From contig DAONVO010000009.1 of the NCBI GenBank assembly GCA_035412805.1, positions 1-43,024 on the forward strand: 43,024 bases of DNA, written 5' to 3'. Positions 26,001 to 34,338 of this stretch are shown here, one piece after another. The position numbers and the translations under genes were made by a program. The notes beneath the pieces are model-generated. The model ran no database searches and had not been told where the DNA came from. It worked only from the letters and a program-made list of their open reading frames with translations. The stretch is from DTU018 sp029550685. GTDB taxonomy: Bacteria > Bacillota > Syntrophomonadia > Syntrophomonadales > Syntrophomonadaceae. The stretch's first letter is position 1. Each line of letters opens with the position of its first letter.

Positions 26001-26962
26001 ATACCTTGCCTGAGATCGCGGCGATTATTAAAAAACATCCTGCCTGGGTTTTGGTGGGACATGTGATCCCCGATGGAGACTGTATTGGTTCGTTACTGGG
26101 GCTTTTCTGGGGACTGAACTCATTAGGGAAAAGGGTGGTGCTGGGATTGGAAGATCCTGTACCCCCCATTTATAATTACCTTCCCGGCAGCGATAGGTTA
26201 AGGCCGCTTCCTTCAGATGATGATTTACCGGATGCCGTTATTTTTCTGGATTGTTCCGATGAGGAAAGAGCTGGAGAATTAGTGCAGGGTAGACTTCACC
26301 AGCGTTCCGTAACCATTAATATTGACCACCACGCCACCAATCCTTCTTATAGCGATTATAACTATATCGATGATAAAGCAGCTGCCACCGCAGAATTGGT
26401 TTATTATTTACTCAAAGAATTAGAAGTAGAAATTACCCCGGTAATAGCCCAGTGCCTGTATGCAGGTCTGGTTATGGACTCAGGCCGCTTTATGTATAGC
26501 AGTACCCGGCCGGAAACTTTGGAGGTGGCTGCCCAGCTGCTTAGGAGCGGAGTGGATTTAGAGAGAGCACGCATTGAATTGTTTGAGTCCAAACCCCGGG
26601 AAGAAGTGTTGCTTTTAAAGCTAGCCTTACAAAATCTGGCCTGGGATGAATCGGGGCATATAGCCTGGATGACCCTGGCTTATGATGATGTGGCCCGGAT
26701 TGGGGCCTTAAACCTGCACCCGGAAGGGATAATTAACTACACCCGCTCAATAGCCGGGGTCGAAGTGGGACTGCTTATACGCGAAATCAGTCCTGGGGTT
26801 TGCAAAATTGGCTTTAGGTCTAAGGGCAAAGTAGATGTGGCCAGCTTGGCTGCCAGATTGGGAGGAGGAGGTCATAGGCAGGCTGCCGGAGCCAGGCTTG
26901 AAGGAAGCCTAGGCCAGGTAACCCAGAGGGTAGTGCAGATGGTCAGGGAAGTGATCAGTTGA
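25997..26962 (+). CDS. nrnA: DHH-family oligoribonuclease / pAp phosphatase NrnA
   Basis: NrnA degrades short RNA oligonucleotides and dephosphorylates 3'-phosphoadenosine 5'-phosphate; some members also cleave c-di-AMP products such as pApA. The 321-residue protein shows the DHH motifs GHVIPDGDCIGS (motif I), FLDCSD (II), NIDHHATNP (III) and DHHA1 at the C-terminus with GGGGHRQAAGA. It starts at an ATG overlapping the rbfA stop (ATGA), and ends one base before truB. The rbfA-nrnA-truB order is common in clostridia. The possible link to c-di-AMP turnover is of interest because a c-di-AMP riboswitch lies downstream. Confidence 0.93.
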   Translation: MNTLPEIAAIIKKHPAWVLVGHVIPDGDCIGSLLGLFWGLNSLGKRVVLGLEDPVPPIYNYLPGSDRLRPLPSDDDLPDAVIFLDCSDEERAGELVQGRLHQRSVTINIDHHATNPSYSDYNYIDDKAAATAELVYYLLKELEVEITPVIAQCLYAGLVMDSGRFMYSSTRPETLEVAAQLLRSGVDLERARIELFESKPREEVLLLKLALQNLAWDESGHIAWMTLAYDDVARIGALNLHPEGIINYTRSIAGVEVGLLIREISPGVCKIGFRSKGKVDVASLAARLGGGGHRQAAGARLEGSLGQVTQRVVQMVREVIS

Positions 26963-27853
26963 ATGCACGGTTTTTTGAATATCAGTAAACCGTCCGGGAT
27001 AACATCTTTTGATGTTATCCGCCGGCTGAAAAGATGTTTCCCCAGAGGTACCCGTATAGGGCATTTGGGTACCCTGGATCCTATGGCTACTGGGGTTTTG
27101 CCCATAGCAATCGGACAAGCTACCAGGATTATTCCCTATCTAGAGAGAGGTGATAAAGAATATATAGCCAGTATGACTCTAGGGGCAGTCTCGGATACCC
27201 AGGATGCCTGGGGCAATATAACCGATTGTCAATCTGCCTTTGTAAATCGTGAGCAGGTCGAAGCCGTGCTGCCGTTATTTAAGGGGATAATTTGGCAAGA
27301 GCCGCCAATGTATTCTGCTGTTCACCATGATGGAATCAGGCTGTATGAACTGGCTCGCCAAGGCCAGACCGTGACCAGAAAAAAACGACCAGTGGAAATT
27401 AAATCTTTAGAATTACTGGGATTCGATAACCGGGATCGTTATCCAGTTGCTGAACTAAGAATAGTTTGTTCCAGGGGAACCTACATAAGAACTCTATGTC
27501 ATGATATGGGGCAAAAGTTGGGGACAGGTGCTTTTTTATCGGCTTTAACCAGGACTCGTTCCGGAGAATTTACGCTAGCAGAAGCAACTAGTTTAGATGA
27601 GGCGTTAGATTGCTGGTCCAACTTGCTTTTACCCTTGGATTATCCTTTGCAGCATTGGCCTGCAGTGATATTGCGTACCCCGGAGGATGTGCGGGGGATG
27701 GAAAACGGTCAGACTATCGTTGCTGCTATGGAGCTTTCAGCCAACTTAGTAAGGGTGTATCGTCCTGATAAAACTTTATTAGCTATCGCGCAAGTGCGAC
27801 GCCGTGACGATAAAGACTACTTAAAACCAGAACGGGTGTTCCATATTCAGTAA
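26963..27853 (+). CDS. truB: tRNA pseudouridine-55 synthase
   Basis: TruB makes the T-loop pseudouridine at position 55 of tRNAs. The 296-residue protein has the N-terminal GFLNISKPSGITSFDV and the catalytic segment HLGTLDPMATGVLPIAIG, whose Asp is the nucleophile. It also has YSAVHHDGIRLYELARQG and SRGTYIRTLCHDMG, followed by a short C-terminal PUA-like region. The ATG directly follows the nrnA stop. No separate ribosome binding site is strong, so translational coupling is probable. Gene order truB-ribF-rpsO is as in B. subtilis. Confidence 0.96.
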   Translation: MHGFLNISKPSGITSFDVIRRLKRCFPRGTRIGHLGTLDPMATGVLPIAIGQATRIIPYLERGDKEYIASMTLGAVSDTQDAWGNITDCQSAFVNREQVEAVLPLFKGIIWQEPPMYSAVHHDGIRLYELARQGQTVTRKKRPVEIKSLELLGFDNRDRYPVAELRIVCSRGTYIRTLCHDMGQKLGTGAFLSALTRTRSGEFTLAEATSLDEALDCWSNLLLPLDYPLQHWPAVILRTPEDVRGMENGQTIVAAMELSANLVRVYRPDKTLLAIAQVRRRDDKDYLKPERVFHIQ

Positions 27854-27871
27854 TCAAAGGAGCAGGCACAT

Positions 27872-28804
27872 ATGAAATTGATTCGCAACTTAGAGCAGTA
27901 TCAACCATCAGGGCCACTTTGTCTGGCACTGGGTAATTTTGACGGCGTTCATTTAGGACACCAGCAGCTGATTAAAGAATGTGTGAATTATGCCAGGAAT
28001 AACCAGGGAACTGCAGCCGCTTACATATTTGACCCTCATCCTGCCCGGATTATTAAACCGGCTACAGCTCCAAAACTCCTGGTAACCCCCCAGCGCAAAG
28101 CAGAGTTGCTGGAAGTCCTAGGTTTGGATTTGCTTATTTATGCTGCTTTTACTCCTCAGGTGGCCCAGAGCTCCCCTCAAGAGTTTGTACAACATATACT
28201 GGTAGAAAAACTCCATGTCCAGCAAGTGGTAGTAGGATTTAACTACTCTTTTGGATATCGGGGAGCAGGTACTCCTGAGTTACTCAAACAATTGGGATAC
28301 CAATATGGGTTTAACACGGTAATTATTGAACCAGTGAAAATTAACGGGCAGATTGTATCCAGTAGCTCTATTCGTCAAGCTTTAGAGCAGGGTGATATTG
28401 AAAGGGCTGCTGAGATGCTGGGCAGCTACCCCATTTTGTCAGGACAAGTCATAAAAGGCGAACAAAGAGGTAGAACAATAGGATTTCCCACTGCTAATTT
28501 AAGCGTGGATCAAGAACTCACTATTCCCGCGAATGGCGTATATGCTGCCCTGGCCAGTATAGGCAGCCTTACGGTCAAAGCAGTAGTGAATATTGGGCGT
28601 AAACCTACTTTCCATGAGGAGTTTCCTACTACCGTAGAAGCTCATCTTATTGACTTTGATCAGGATATCTATGGTCAGGAAATGAGGCTGACTTTTTTCA
28701 AGAAAATCAGAGATGAACGAAAGTTTAACAGTATAGAAGACTTGACAGAGCAGATCAAGAAAGATCGGGATGAAGCTGCTAGAATTGTATATATACCCGG
28801 GTAG
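27872..28804 (+). CDS. ribF: Bifunctional riboflavin kinase / FAD synthetase
   Basis: RibF makes FMN and FAD from riboflavin. The 310-residue protein has an N-terminal nucleotidyltransferase domain with ALGNFDGVHLGHQQLI and the later SSSIRQALEQGDI. The C-terminal riboflavin kinase domain carries GEQRGRTIGFPTANLS, with its MgATP-binding Thr-Asn pair, and a final EDLTEQIKKDRDEA helix. AAAGGAGC precedes the ATG. No FMN riboswitch is seen upstream; the gene is read from the nusA operon. It is followed by an independent promoter for rpsO. Confidence 0.96.
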   Translation: MKLIRNLEQYQPSGPLCLALGNFDGVHLGHQQLIKECVNYARNNQGTAAAYIFDPHPARIIKPATAPKLLVTPQRKAELLEVLGLDLLIYAAFTPQVAQSSPQEFVQHILVEKLHVQQVVVGFNYSFGYRGAGTPELLKQLGYQYGFNTVIIEPVKINGQIVSSSSIRQALEQGDIERAAEMLGSYPILSGQVIKGEQRGRTIGFPTANLSVDQELTIPANGVYAALASIGSLTVKAVVNIGRKPTFHEEFPTTVEAHLIDFDQDIYGQEMRLTFFKKIRDERKFNSIEDLTEQIKKDRDEAARIVYIPG

Positions 28805-28813
28805 TGCCTTGGA

Positions 28814-28842
28814 TTTACAATTAATTTCCGCTGTGTTAAAAT
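28814..28842 (+). promoter_or_regulatory. Promoter of rpsO
   Basis: TTTACA (28814-28819), 17-base spacer, TAAAAT (28837-28842), with extended -10 TG at 28834-28835. It starts 10 bases after the ribF stop and gives a leader of about 150 bases to rpsO. Confidence 0.72.
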
Positions 28843-28927
28843 CTAATTTGGTGCCCGGAAGATGTCCTGTATAAAGGAAAGTATTTGTGGAAAAATACAA
28901 TAATAAGGGTATCAGGGTATTGCCTAA

Positions 28928-28974
28928 CCATAGGCTCGGGAAAGCGATTCACCGACGCTTTGCTGGGTTTATGG
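28928..28974 (+). promoter_or_regulatory. Structured rpsO leader, probable S15 autoregulatory site
   Basis: An outer stem (CCATA 28928-28932 with TATGG 28970-28974) encloses a 6-bp hairpin (AAAGCG 28941-28946 with CGCTTT 28956-28961). A further hairpin (GTATTT with AAATAC) lies upstream around 28884-28901. S15 is known to bind structured leaders of its own mRNA in several bacterial groups. The assignment is by position; the exact binding determinants were not matched. Confidence 0.5.
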
Positions 28975-29000
28975 CGATTTAATGTAAGGAGGTGAGTTAC

Positions 29001-29270
29001 TTGGCTCTGTCACAAGAACGCAAACAGGAAATCATCAAGGCCTTTCAGATTCATGAAAACGATACTGGCTCTCCCGAAGTACAAATAGCTATTTTGACTG
29101 AGCGCATTAACTATTTGAATGAACACCTGAAGGCCAACAAAAAAGATTTCCATTCCCGCAGAGGCTTACTTAAGATGGTTGGACAACGTCGTTCTCTTTT
29201 GGATTACCTGAAAAAGAATGACTTTGAGCGCTACCGGAGCATTGTAACTAAACTTGGACTACGCAGGTAA
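29001..29270 (+). CDS. rpsO: 30S ribosomal protein S15
   Basis: S15 is a primary rRNA-binding protein of the 30S platform. The 89-residue product has the full family pattern: TGSPEVQIAILTERI, NYLNEHLKANKKDFHSRRGL and KMVGQRRSLLDYLKKND. The start is TTG 29001, placed 5-6 bases after a near-perfect AAGGAGGTGA. The GTG at 28992 is inside that ribosome binding site and would add three residues not found in the family. It is followed by a strong hairpin and pnp, the common rpsO-pnp pair. Confidence 0.97.
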   Translation: MALSQERKQEIIKAFQIHENDTGSPEVQIAILTERINYLNEHLKANKKDFHSRRGLLKMVGQRRSLLDYLKKNDFERYRSIVTKLGLRR

Positions 29271-29290
29271 AGAGCGGCTATCCGCTCTTT
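29269..29290 (+). terminator. rpsO-pnp intergenic hairpin
   Basis: A perfect 9-bp stem (AAAGAGCGG 29269-29277 with CCGCTCTTT 29282-29290) with a CTAT loop overlaps the rpsO stop codon. Only a short T-rich stretch follows, so it may act as a partial terminator or an RNA-processing/stability site. Confidence 0.65.
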
Positions 29291-29322
29291 AACTTTATTG
29301 ACTTGGAAAGGGGGAATTAACT

Positions 29323-31431
29323 ATAGTTCATAAGTATCAAACCGAGGTAGCCGGTCGCCCACTAGTGATAGAGGTCGGGCAGGTTGCCAAGCAGGCTAAC
29401 GGTGCTGCTGTGGTAAGGTATGGTGACACGGTGGTTTTAGTTACCGCTACTGCCTCTAAGGAACCCCGGGAAGGAATTGATTTCTTTCCACTCACCGTAG
29501 ATTATGAAGAGAAACAATATGCTGCGGGCAAAATTCCGGGAGGTTTTATTAAGCGGGAAGGAAGAGCCACTGAATTAGCGACCTTATCCGCTCGGTTAAT
29601 AGACCGTCCAATTCGACCGCTGTTTCCCAAAGGATTTCGCAATGATGTCCATGTGGTAGCTACGGTTCTTTCGGTGGAAAAGGATAACCCACCAGATGTT
29701 ACGGCTATGATTGGAGCCTCAGTAGCGCTCAATGTTTCCAACATACCATTTGCGGGCCCGATAGCTGGTGTGGTGGTGGGTATGGTTGATGGTCAACTGG
29801 TTATTAACCCTACCGTGGAACAAACCCGCAAGAGTGACATGCATATTACGGTAGCCGGTACCAAAGAAGCCATAATGATGGTGGAAGGCAGTGCCAACGA
29901 GATACCCGAAGAGCAAGTTCTGGACGCGATTTTCTTTGCGCACGAAGAAATTAAGCGTTTATGTGTATTCCAGGAACCAATTATTGAAGAACTCCAAGTT
30001 CCCAAATTCGAAGTAAAGACTTTTGAACTAGATTCAGCTATTGAGGAAGAAGTCAGTACTTATGCCACACCTATTCTGAACCAGGCAGTTCGCAACCCGG
30101 ATAAAAAGGCTCGTGAAGCCTCTATGGACCAAGCGAAAGAATCCATTATGGAACATTTTGCAGAAATTTATCCGGATAATATCAAGGAAATCGACGCCCT
30201 GCTGGATAGTATTTTAAAAGACATTGTACGCAGTATGCTGATTGATGATGGCGAACGTGTGGATGGCAGGGAGTTGGACGAGATCCGGCCCATTACCTGT
30301 GAAGTGGGATATCTTCCCCGTCCTCATGGTTCAGCTCTGTTTACCCGTGGACAAACCCAGGTGTTGTCTGTTACTACTCTGGGAGCTGTCAGTGAGGAGC
30401 AAATCCTGGATGGACTAGGTATAGAGGAATCCAAACGTTACATTCATCATTACAATTTCCCGCCTTACAGTGTGGGAGAAGTACGCCCCATGCGGGGACC
30501 GGGCCGCAGGGAAATCGGTCACGGAGCTTTGGCGGAACGGGCTTTGCTGGCGGTATTGCCTGGTGAAGATGAATTCCCTTATACCATCAGGGTAGTATCA
30601 GAAGTACTGGAATCAAACGGGTCCAGCTCTATGGCCAGCGTATGCGGCAGTTCACTGTCCTTGATGCATGCAGGCGTACCTATTAAACGCCCGGTAGCAG
30701 GTGTAGCTATGGGTCTGGTCAAACGGGATGACAAATTTGCCATTATAACTGATATTCAGGGTATCGAGGACGCTCTGGGTGATATGGATTTCAAACTGGC
30801 TGGTACGGAGATTGGTGTAACAGCCATTCAGATGGATATCAAAATTGCCGGTGTAAACCGGGAAATTGTTGCTACTGCCCTGGAAAAGGCCAGAAAGGGC
30901 CGGATGTTCATAATGAGCAAAATGAATGAAGTTATTGATATGCCCAATAGCGAGCTTTCGCCTTATGCTCCCCGCTTAACCCGAATGACTGTTCCGGTTG
31001 AGAAGATTCGGGAGATAATTGGGCCAGGCGGCAAAACTATTCACAAAATAGTTGATGAAACAGGATGTAAAATTGATATCGAAGACGATGGCACCTTATT
31101 TATAATGGCTACTGATGAAGAAGCTGCCCGCAAAGCTAAATTCTACATTGAATCCATTATTGCTGAAGTTGAAGTGGGTAAGACTTATACCGGAACCGTG
31201 AAACGCATCATGGATTTTGGAGCCTTTGTGGAGATCATCCCCGGCGTGCTGGGAACCCAAGGAAAAGAAGGTTTGGTCCACATATCCCAGTTAGCTGAGG
31301 AAAGAGTTAACAAGGTCACTGATGTAGTAAACATCGGGGATAAAATTGACGTTAAAGTTACTGAAATTGATAAACAAGGACGGGTCAACTTATCCCGCAA
31401 AGCCTTGCTTAAACAAAGGAAACATAATTAA
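29323..31431 (+). CDS. pnp: Polyribonucleotide nucleotidyltransferase (PNPase), probable AUA start
   Basis: PNPase is the phosphorolytic 3'-5' exoribonuclease. The product has two RNase PH domains (GDTVVLVTATASKEPREG; second core FTRGQTQVLSVTTLG and SSSMASVCGSSLSLMHAG), a KH domain (VEKIREIIGPGGKTIHKIVD) and a C-terminal S1 domain (GKTYTGTVKRIMDFGAFVEI). Homology runs upstream of the first standard start, GTG 29365: VHKYQTEVAGRPLVIEVGQ is typical PNPase N-terminus. In that frame no ATG, GTG or TTG exists between the stop at 29299 and 29365. The codon before VHKYQ is ATA at 29323, 8 bases after GGGGG (29310-29314). I therefore place the start at AUA, giving 702 residues, the normal length. The alternative GTG start would lose 14 conserved residues. 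Confidence 0.93.
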   Translation: MVHKYQTEVAGRPLVIEVGQVAKQANGAAVVRYGDTVVLVTATASKEPREGIDFFPLTVDYEEKQYAAGKIPGGFIKREGRATELATLSARLIDRPIRPLFPKGFRNDVHVVATVLSVEKDNPPDVTAMIGASVALNVSNIPFAGPIAGVVVGMVDGQLVINPTVEQTRKSDMHITVAGTKEAIMMVEGSANEIPEEQVLDAIFFAHEEIKRLCVFQEPIIEELQVPKFEVKTFELDSAIEEEVSTYATPILNQAVRNPDKKAREASMDQAKESIMEHFAEIYPDNIKEIDALLDSILKDIVRSMLIDDGERVDGRELDEIRPITCEVGYLPRPHGSALFTRGQTQVLSVTTLGAVSEEQILDGLGIEESKRYIHHYNFPPYSVGEVRPMRGPGRREIGHGALAERALLAVLPGEDEFPYTIRVVSEVLESNGSSSMASVCGSSLSLMHAGVPIKRPVAGVAMGLVKRDDKFAIITDIQGIEDALGDMDFKLAGTEIGVTAIQMDIKIAGVNREIVATALEKARKGRMFIMSKMNEVIDMPNSELSPYAPRLTRMTVPVEKIREIIGPGGKTIHKIVDETGCKIDIEDDGTLFIMATDEEAARKAKFYIESIIAEVEVGKTYTGTVKRIMDFGAFVEIIPGVLGTQGKEGLVHISQLAEERVNKVTDVVNIGDKIDVKVTEIDKQGRVNLSRKALLKQRKHN

Positions 31432-31451
31432 TTTAGGCGATTAACCTGTAC

Positions 31452-31497
31452 CGCAAATGATCAAGTAAACCGAGTTGTCTCGGTTTATTTGCGTTTT
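31452..31497 (+). terminator. Terminator after pnp
   Basis: A 9-bp stem (TAAACCGAG 31466-31474 with CTCGGTTTA 31479-31487) is extended by an outer pairing CGCAAAT (31452-31458) with ATTTGCG (31487-31493). The T-rich TTTTCT follows. It is a clear intrinsic terminator 20 bases beyond pnp. Confidence 0.85.
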
Positions 31498-31634
31498 CTG
31501 AGCACTTTTCCTGTAAAAGCCGAATAGGCAAGCTTATTTTGGAATAGTATTTAGAGAATATTTGACAGCAGGGGTGGGCAATATTTTTTAAGAACCGGTT
31601 CTATATCATCCGCCTAAACAGCCGTATCTTTTTA

Positions 31635-32438
31635 ATGATTGCCTTCTTCATCAGTATTTCTGTAGTTACTGCTTGGCTGGACAACTTTATCAGGGATATG
31701 TATGGAGTGAAACCAGGTGTTAGCCTGGAAGGTCACGATATGAGCGGAATGTTGAGAGAAGAAGTCAAAGCTTTGGTAATAGAAATGGCCATGCAGGAAT
31801 GGCGTCTTCCCAAAGAACCGGAATTAGATAAGAGAACTGGCCGAATTATACCTGAAGAGCCAGGAGTGACGGTTGATGTACTGACTACGGTTAACAATGT
31901 CATGCAAGCCCAAACCAATAAAACTGTTTCCCTGGTTCGCAACAGCATACCGAGCAGGTATCGCAGTCAAGACCTGGAAGGGTTAAAAAGCATTGGCTCC
32001 TATTCCACTCATATCTATGGCTCTAAGCAGCGCTCCACCAATATTCTCCTGGCTGCGGAGGCAATTGACAATACGGTAATCTGGCCCAATCAGGTTTTTT
32101 CATTTAATGAAGTAGTCGGTCCAAGAACTCCGGAACGCGGGTATGAACCAGCACCGGTTATTTTGATGGGTGCTAACAACTATGATTATGGGGGAGGAGT
32201 GTGCCAGGTATCCAGTACCGTTTATAATGCTGCTTTAGCCGCTAAACTGCAGATCCTGGAAAGGCATCCACACAGCAAACCAGTTCATTATGTGCCCAAA
32301 GACAAAGATGCTTCGGTAGCATATGGAGGCAATGATCTTCGTATCCGCAATCAGACCAATAGTCCAATAATTATTAAGTCCCAGGTAAGTGAAGGCAGAG
32401 TATGGGTTTCTATATTAGGGGAGGAAAAAAGAGAATGA
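31635..32438 (+). CDS. VanW-domain membrane-anchored protein
   Basis: The C-terminal half is a VanW domain (LAAEAIDNTVIWPNQVFSFN, VVGPRTPERGYEPAPVI and GGGVCQVSSTVYNAAL), a family of extracytoplasmic proteins of uncertain role linked to the cell wall and to some vancomycin-resistance clusters. The N-terminus is a membrane anchor followed by a short linker with SLEGHDMSGM, reminiscent of PG-binding_4 modules. ATG 31635 has no ribosome binding site. The frame stays open upstream to a stop at 31563, with ATA at 31581 six bases after AGGGG. That start would add KNR/R/R charges before the anchor, as expected for a signal anchor. The stop overlaps the deacetylase ATG. Confidence 0.85.
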   Translation: MIAFFISISVVTAWLDNFIRDMYGVKPGVSLEGHDMSGMLREEVKALVIEMAMQEWRLPKEPELDKRTGRIIPEEPGVTVDVLTTVNNVMQAQTNKTVSLVRNSIPSRYRSQDLEGLKSIGSYSTHIYGSKQRSTNILLAAEAIDNTVIWPNQVFSFNEVVGPRTPERGYEPAPVILMGANNYDYGGGVCQVSSTVYNAALAAKLQILERHPHSKPVHYVPKDKDASVAYGGNDLRIRNQTNSPIIIKSQVSEGRVWVSILGEEKRE

Positions 32439-33181
32439 AAGTATACTATTTTTCCCGGCGAAATTTGTTAAGCATGGCTATGCTGGTGATACTGCTGGCA
32501 GGTTTTGTGGGGTTCTCTTTGCTGTACTTTAATGAAACGGGTATTGCCACCCGGCTGAATGAACCCATCTATCAAGGAAATACCGGCCAGAAAAATGTGG
32601 CTATCACTGTGAATGTAGACTGGGGTGAAGAATATATACCTCAGATGCTGTCTGAGTTTAAGAAACATAAAACCGTTGTAACTTTTTATGTTACTGGTAC
32701 CTGGGCGGAAAAGAACCGGGAATTGTTAAAGCAGATGTCCCAAGAAGGACATAGCATCCAGAATCACGGTTATAAACATGTACATTTCAACACTTTAACC
32801 CCCGACCAGATGGCTGAACAGATTAAGAAGACCGAGAAGGTAATCGCTGAGGTTACTGGTCGTAAAAGCACTTTCTTTACACCACCCTACGGTGAACAAA
32901 ACAAGCAACTGATGACCGTGGTCACGGAATTAGGATATGACTTAACCATGTGGAGTGTTGATACTATAGACTGGCAAAGACCGGATGCAGACACTATTGT
33001 AAAGAGAGTCATGAATAAAGTGCATAACGATGCCATTATTCTTATGCATCCTACAGAGCCCACAGCTGAAGCTCTGCCCGATCTGCTTGATCAGTTGCAG
33101 CAGGATGGCTATAATATGGTTCCTATGGAAAAGATAATTGTAAAGGATGGAAAAACTCAAGGTGATATTAAAACTAATTAG
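32435..33181 (+). CDS. YlxY/PdaB-like polysaccharide deacetylase homologue
   Basis: This 248-residue protein has an N-terminal membrane anchor (about 13-32) and a NodB-type deacetylase fold. Motif 2 is present as NHGYKH, motif 3 as FFTPPYG, motif 4 as MWSVDTIDW and motif 5 as IILMHP. Motif 1, usually TFDDG, reads TVNVDWG. The Asp that acts as catalytic base is replaced by Asn, as also seems true in B. subtilis YlxY, which occupies the same place downstream of pnp. The chosen ATG has GGGGAGG upstream; the open frame begins earlier inside the VanW gene. It may be a weak or inactive enzyme acting on the cell surface. Confidence 0.85.
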   Translation: MKVYYFSRRNLLSMAMLVILLAGFVGFSLLYFNETGIATRLNEPIYQGNTGQKNVAITVNVDWGEEYIPQMLSEFKKHKTVVTFYVTGTWAEKNRELLKQMSQEGHSIQNHGYKHVHFNTLTPDQMAEQIKKTEKVIAEVTGRKSTFFTPPYGEQNKQLMTVVTELGYDLTMWSVDTIDWQRPDADTIVKRVMNKVHNDAIILMHPTEPTAEALPDLLDQLQQDGYNMVPMEKIIVKDGKTQGDIKTN

Positions 33182-34298
33182 AATAATCTTTCTTGCCTTG
33201 ATTTTTCAGTTTACCCTGGGATGGAGCGGACCAGTTCAGGCAGCACCCCCATACCTATCCAGTAATTATTACTGCCTGATGGATGCGGAAAAAGGCCAGC
33301 TGATTTTAAGCCGCAATGCAGATAAACCCCGGCCGGTAGCCAGTACCACTAAGGTATTAACCGCCATTGTGGTTTTGGATTATGCTGATACAAACGAGGT
33401 GGCCATTGTAAGTGACAATGCCGCACGGACGCCCGAATACGCCATCGGACTAAAAGCAGGCCAACAGTTGACGATCGAAGAACTGCTTAAAGCTGCTCTG
33501 GTCAAGTCTGCCAATGATGCCGCGGTGGTACTGGCTGAACATGTATCCGGGGACGAACGCTTTTTTGCTCATCTTATGAATAAAAAAGCCTTCCTGCTGG
33601 GAGCCAGTCAAACCCATTTTGAAAATTCGTCCGGGTTACCCTCCCGGGAACACGTTAGTACTGCTTATGATTTAGCTATATTGGGGAGATATGCTTTAAC
33701 CATTCCGAAGATAGCTGAATTGGTAAATGCGCGTCAGGTAGAATTCAAACATCCTGGTTACCAGCAGCCCTTGGTATTAAAGAACACCAACACCTTGCTG
33801 GATGTGTATCCGGGAGCTAATGGAATAAAAACCGGTACTACCAATGCAGCAGGTAAATGTTTGCTAGCCTCAGCTAAGCGCAACGGCCGCCAATTGATAG
33901 CGGTAACCTTGAATTCGGGGAGTCGCCCGGGTGACTGCGTCCGGTTATTAGAGTATGGTTTCAACCAGACCAAATCTGTTGTCATACTGTTCCAGGGGGA
34001 AACATTCAAGGAGATCCCGTCAGATAAAGGGATACTGATCCCCATAGTGCCAGAACACCAAGTTGAACTATGGTTGGGTGAAGGATCCCCTAACATAGAA
34101 AAAAGAGTGGATATTAATTACCAAATTAAGCTTCCGGTTAGAAAAGGAGTGCGGGTGGGTAGCATTAGTATCCTAGCCGACGGCAAACCGGTGGATAACG
34201 TGCCGTTGATGGTAGGTGAAGATATATACGGCGAAGAGACTGCAATTGAGAACTGGCTGAAGAATTTTTTAGCTCGCTTAAAGGAATCTTCCTCATAA
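33147..34298 (+). CDS. dacF: D-alanyl-D-alanine carboxypeptidase (DacF-like PBP)
   Basis: This is a class A low-molecular-weight penicillin-binding protein that trims the terminal D-Ala from peptidoglycan stem peptides. The 383-residue precursor has a signal peptide (about 1-32, ending PVQA-A). Active-site motifs are STTK (Ser66, Lys69), SAN (Ser121-Asn123) and KTG (Lys228-Gly230), followed by a C-terminal PBP5-like beta domain. It overlaps the deacetylase gene by 35 bases. A GTG at 33162 is an alternative start and would still leave a signal peptide. In sporulating relatives the spore cortex enzyme DacF is closest by context, but DacA-type housekeeping function is possible. Confidence 0.92.
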   Translation: MEKLKVILKLIRIIFLALIFQFTLGWSGPVQAAPPYLSSNYYCLMDAEKGQLILSRNADKPRPVASTTKVLTAIVVLDYADTNEVAIVSDNAARTPEYAIGLKAGQQLTIEELLKAALVKSANDAAVVLAEHVSGDERFFAHLMNKKAFLLGASQTHFENSSGLPSREHVSTAYDLAILGRYALTIPKIAELVNARQVEFKHPGYQQPLVLKNTNTLLDVYPGANGIKTGTTNAAGKCLLASAKRNGRQLIAVTLNSGSRPGDCVRLLEYGFNQTKSVVILFQGETFKEIPSDKGILIPIVPEHQVELWLGEGSPNIEKRVDINYQIKLPVRKGVRVGSISILADGKPVDNVPLMVGEDIYGEETAIENWLKNFLARLKESSS

Positions 34299-34338
34299 AA
34301 ACGAAATATGTTACAAGCCGTCGAGATGGAGGTTACTA

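Noticed and set aside
27854..27871. FMN riboswitch before ribF
   Set aside because: The gap is 18 bases and holds only a ribosome binding site.
28992..29000. GTG 28992 as rpsO start
   Set aside because: It lies inside the AAGGAGGTGA ribosome binding site; TTG 29001 gives the normal 89-residue S15.
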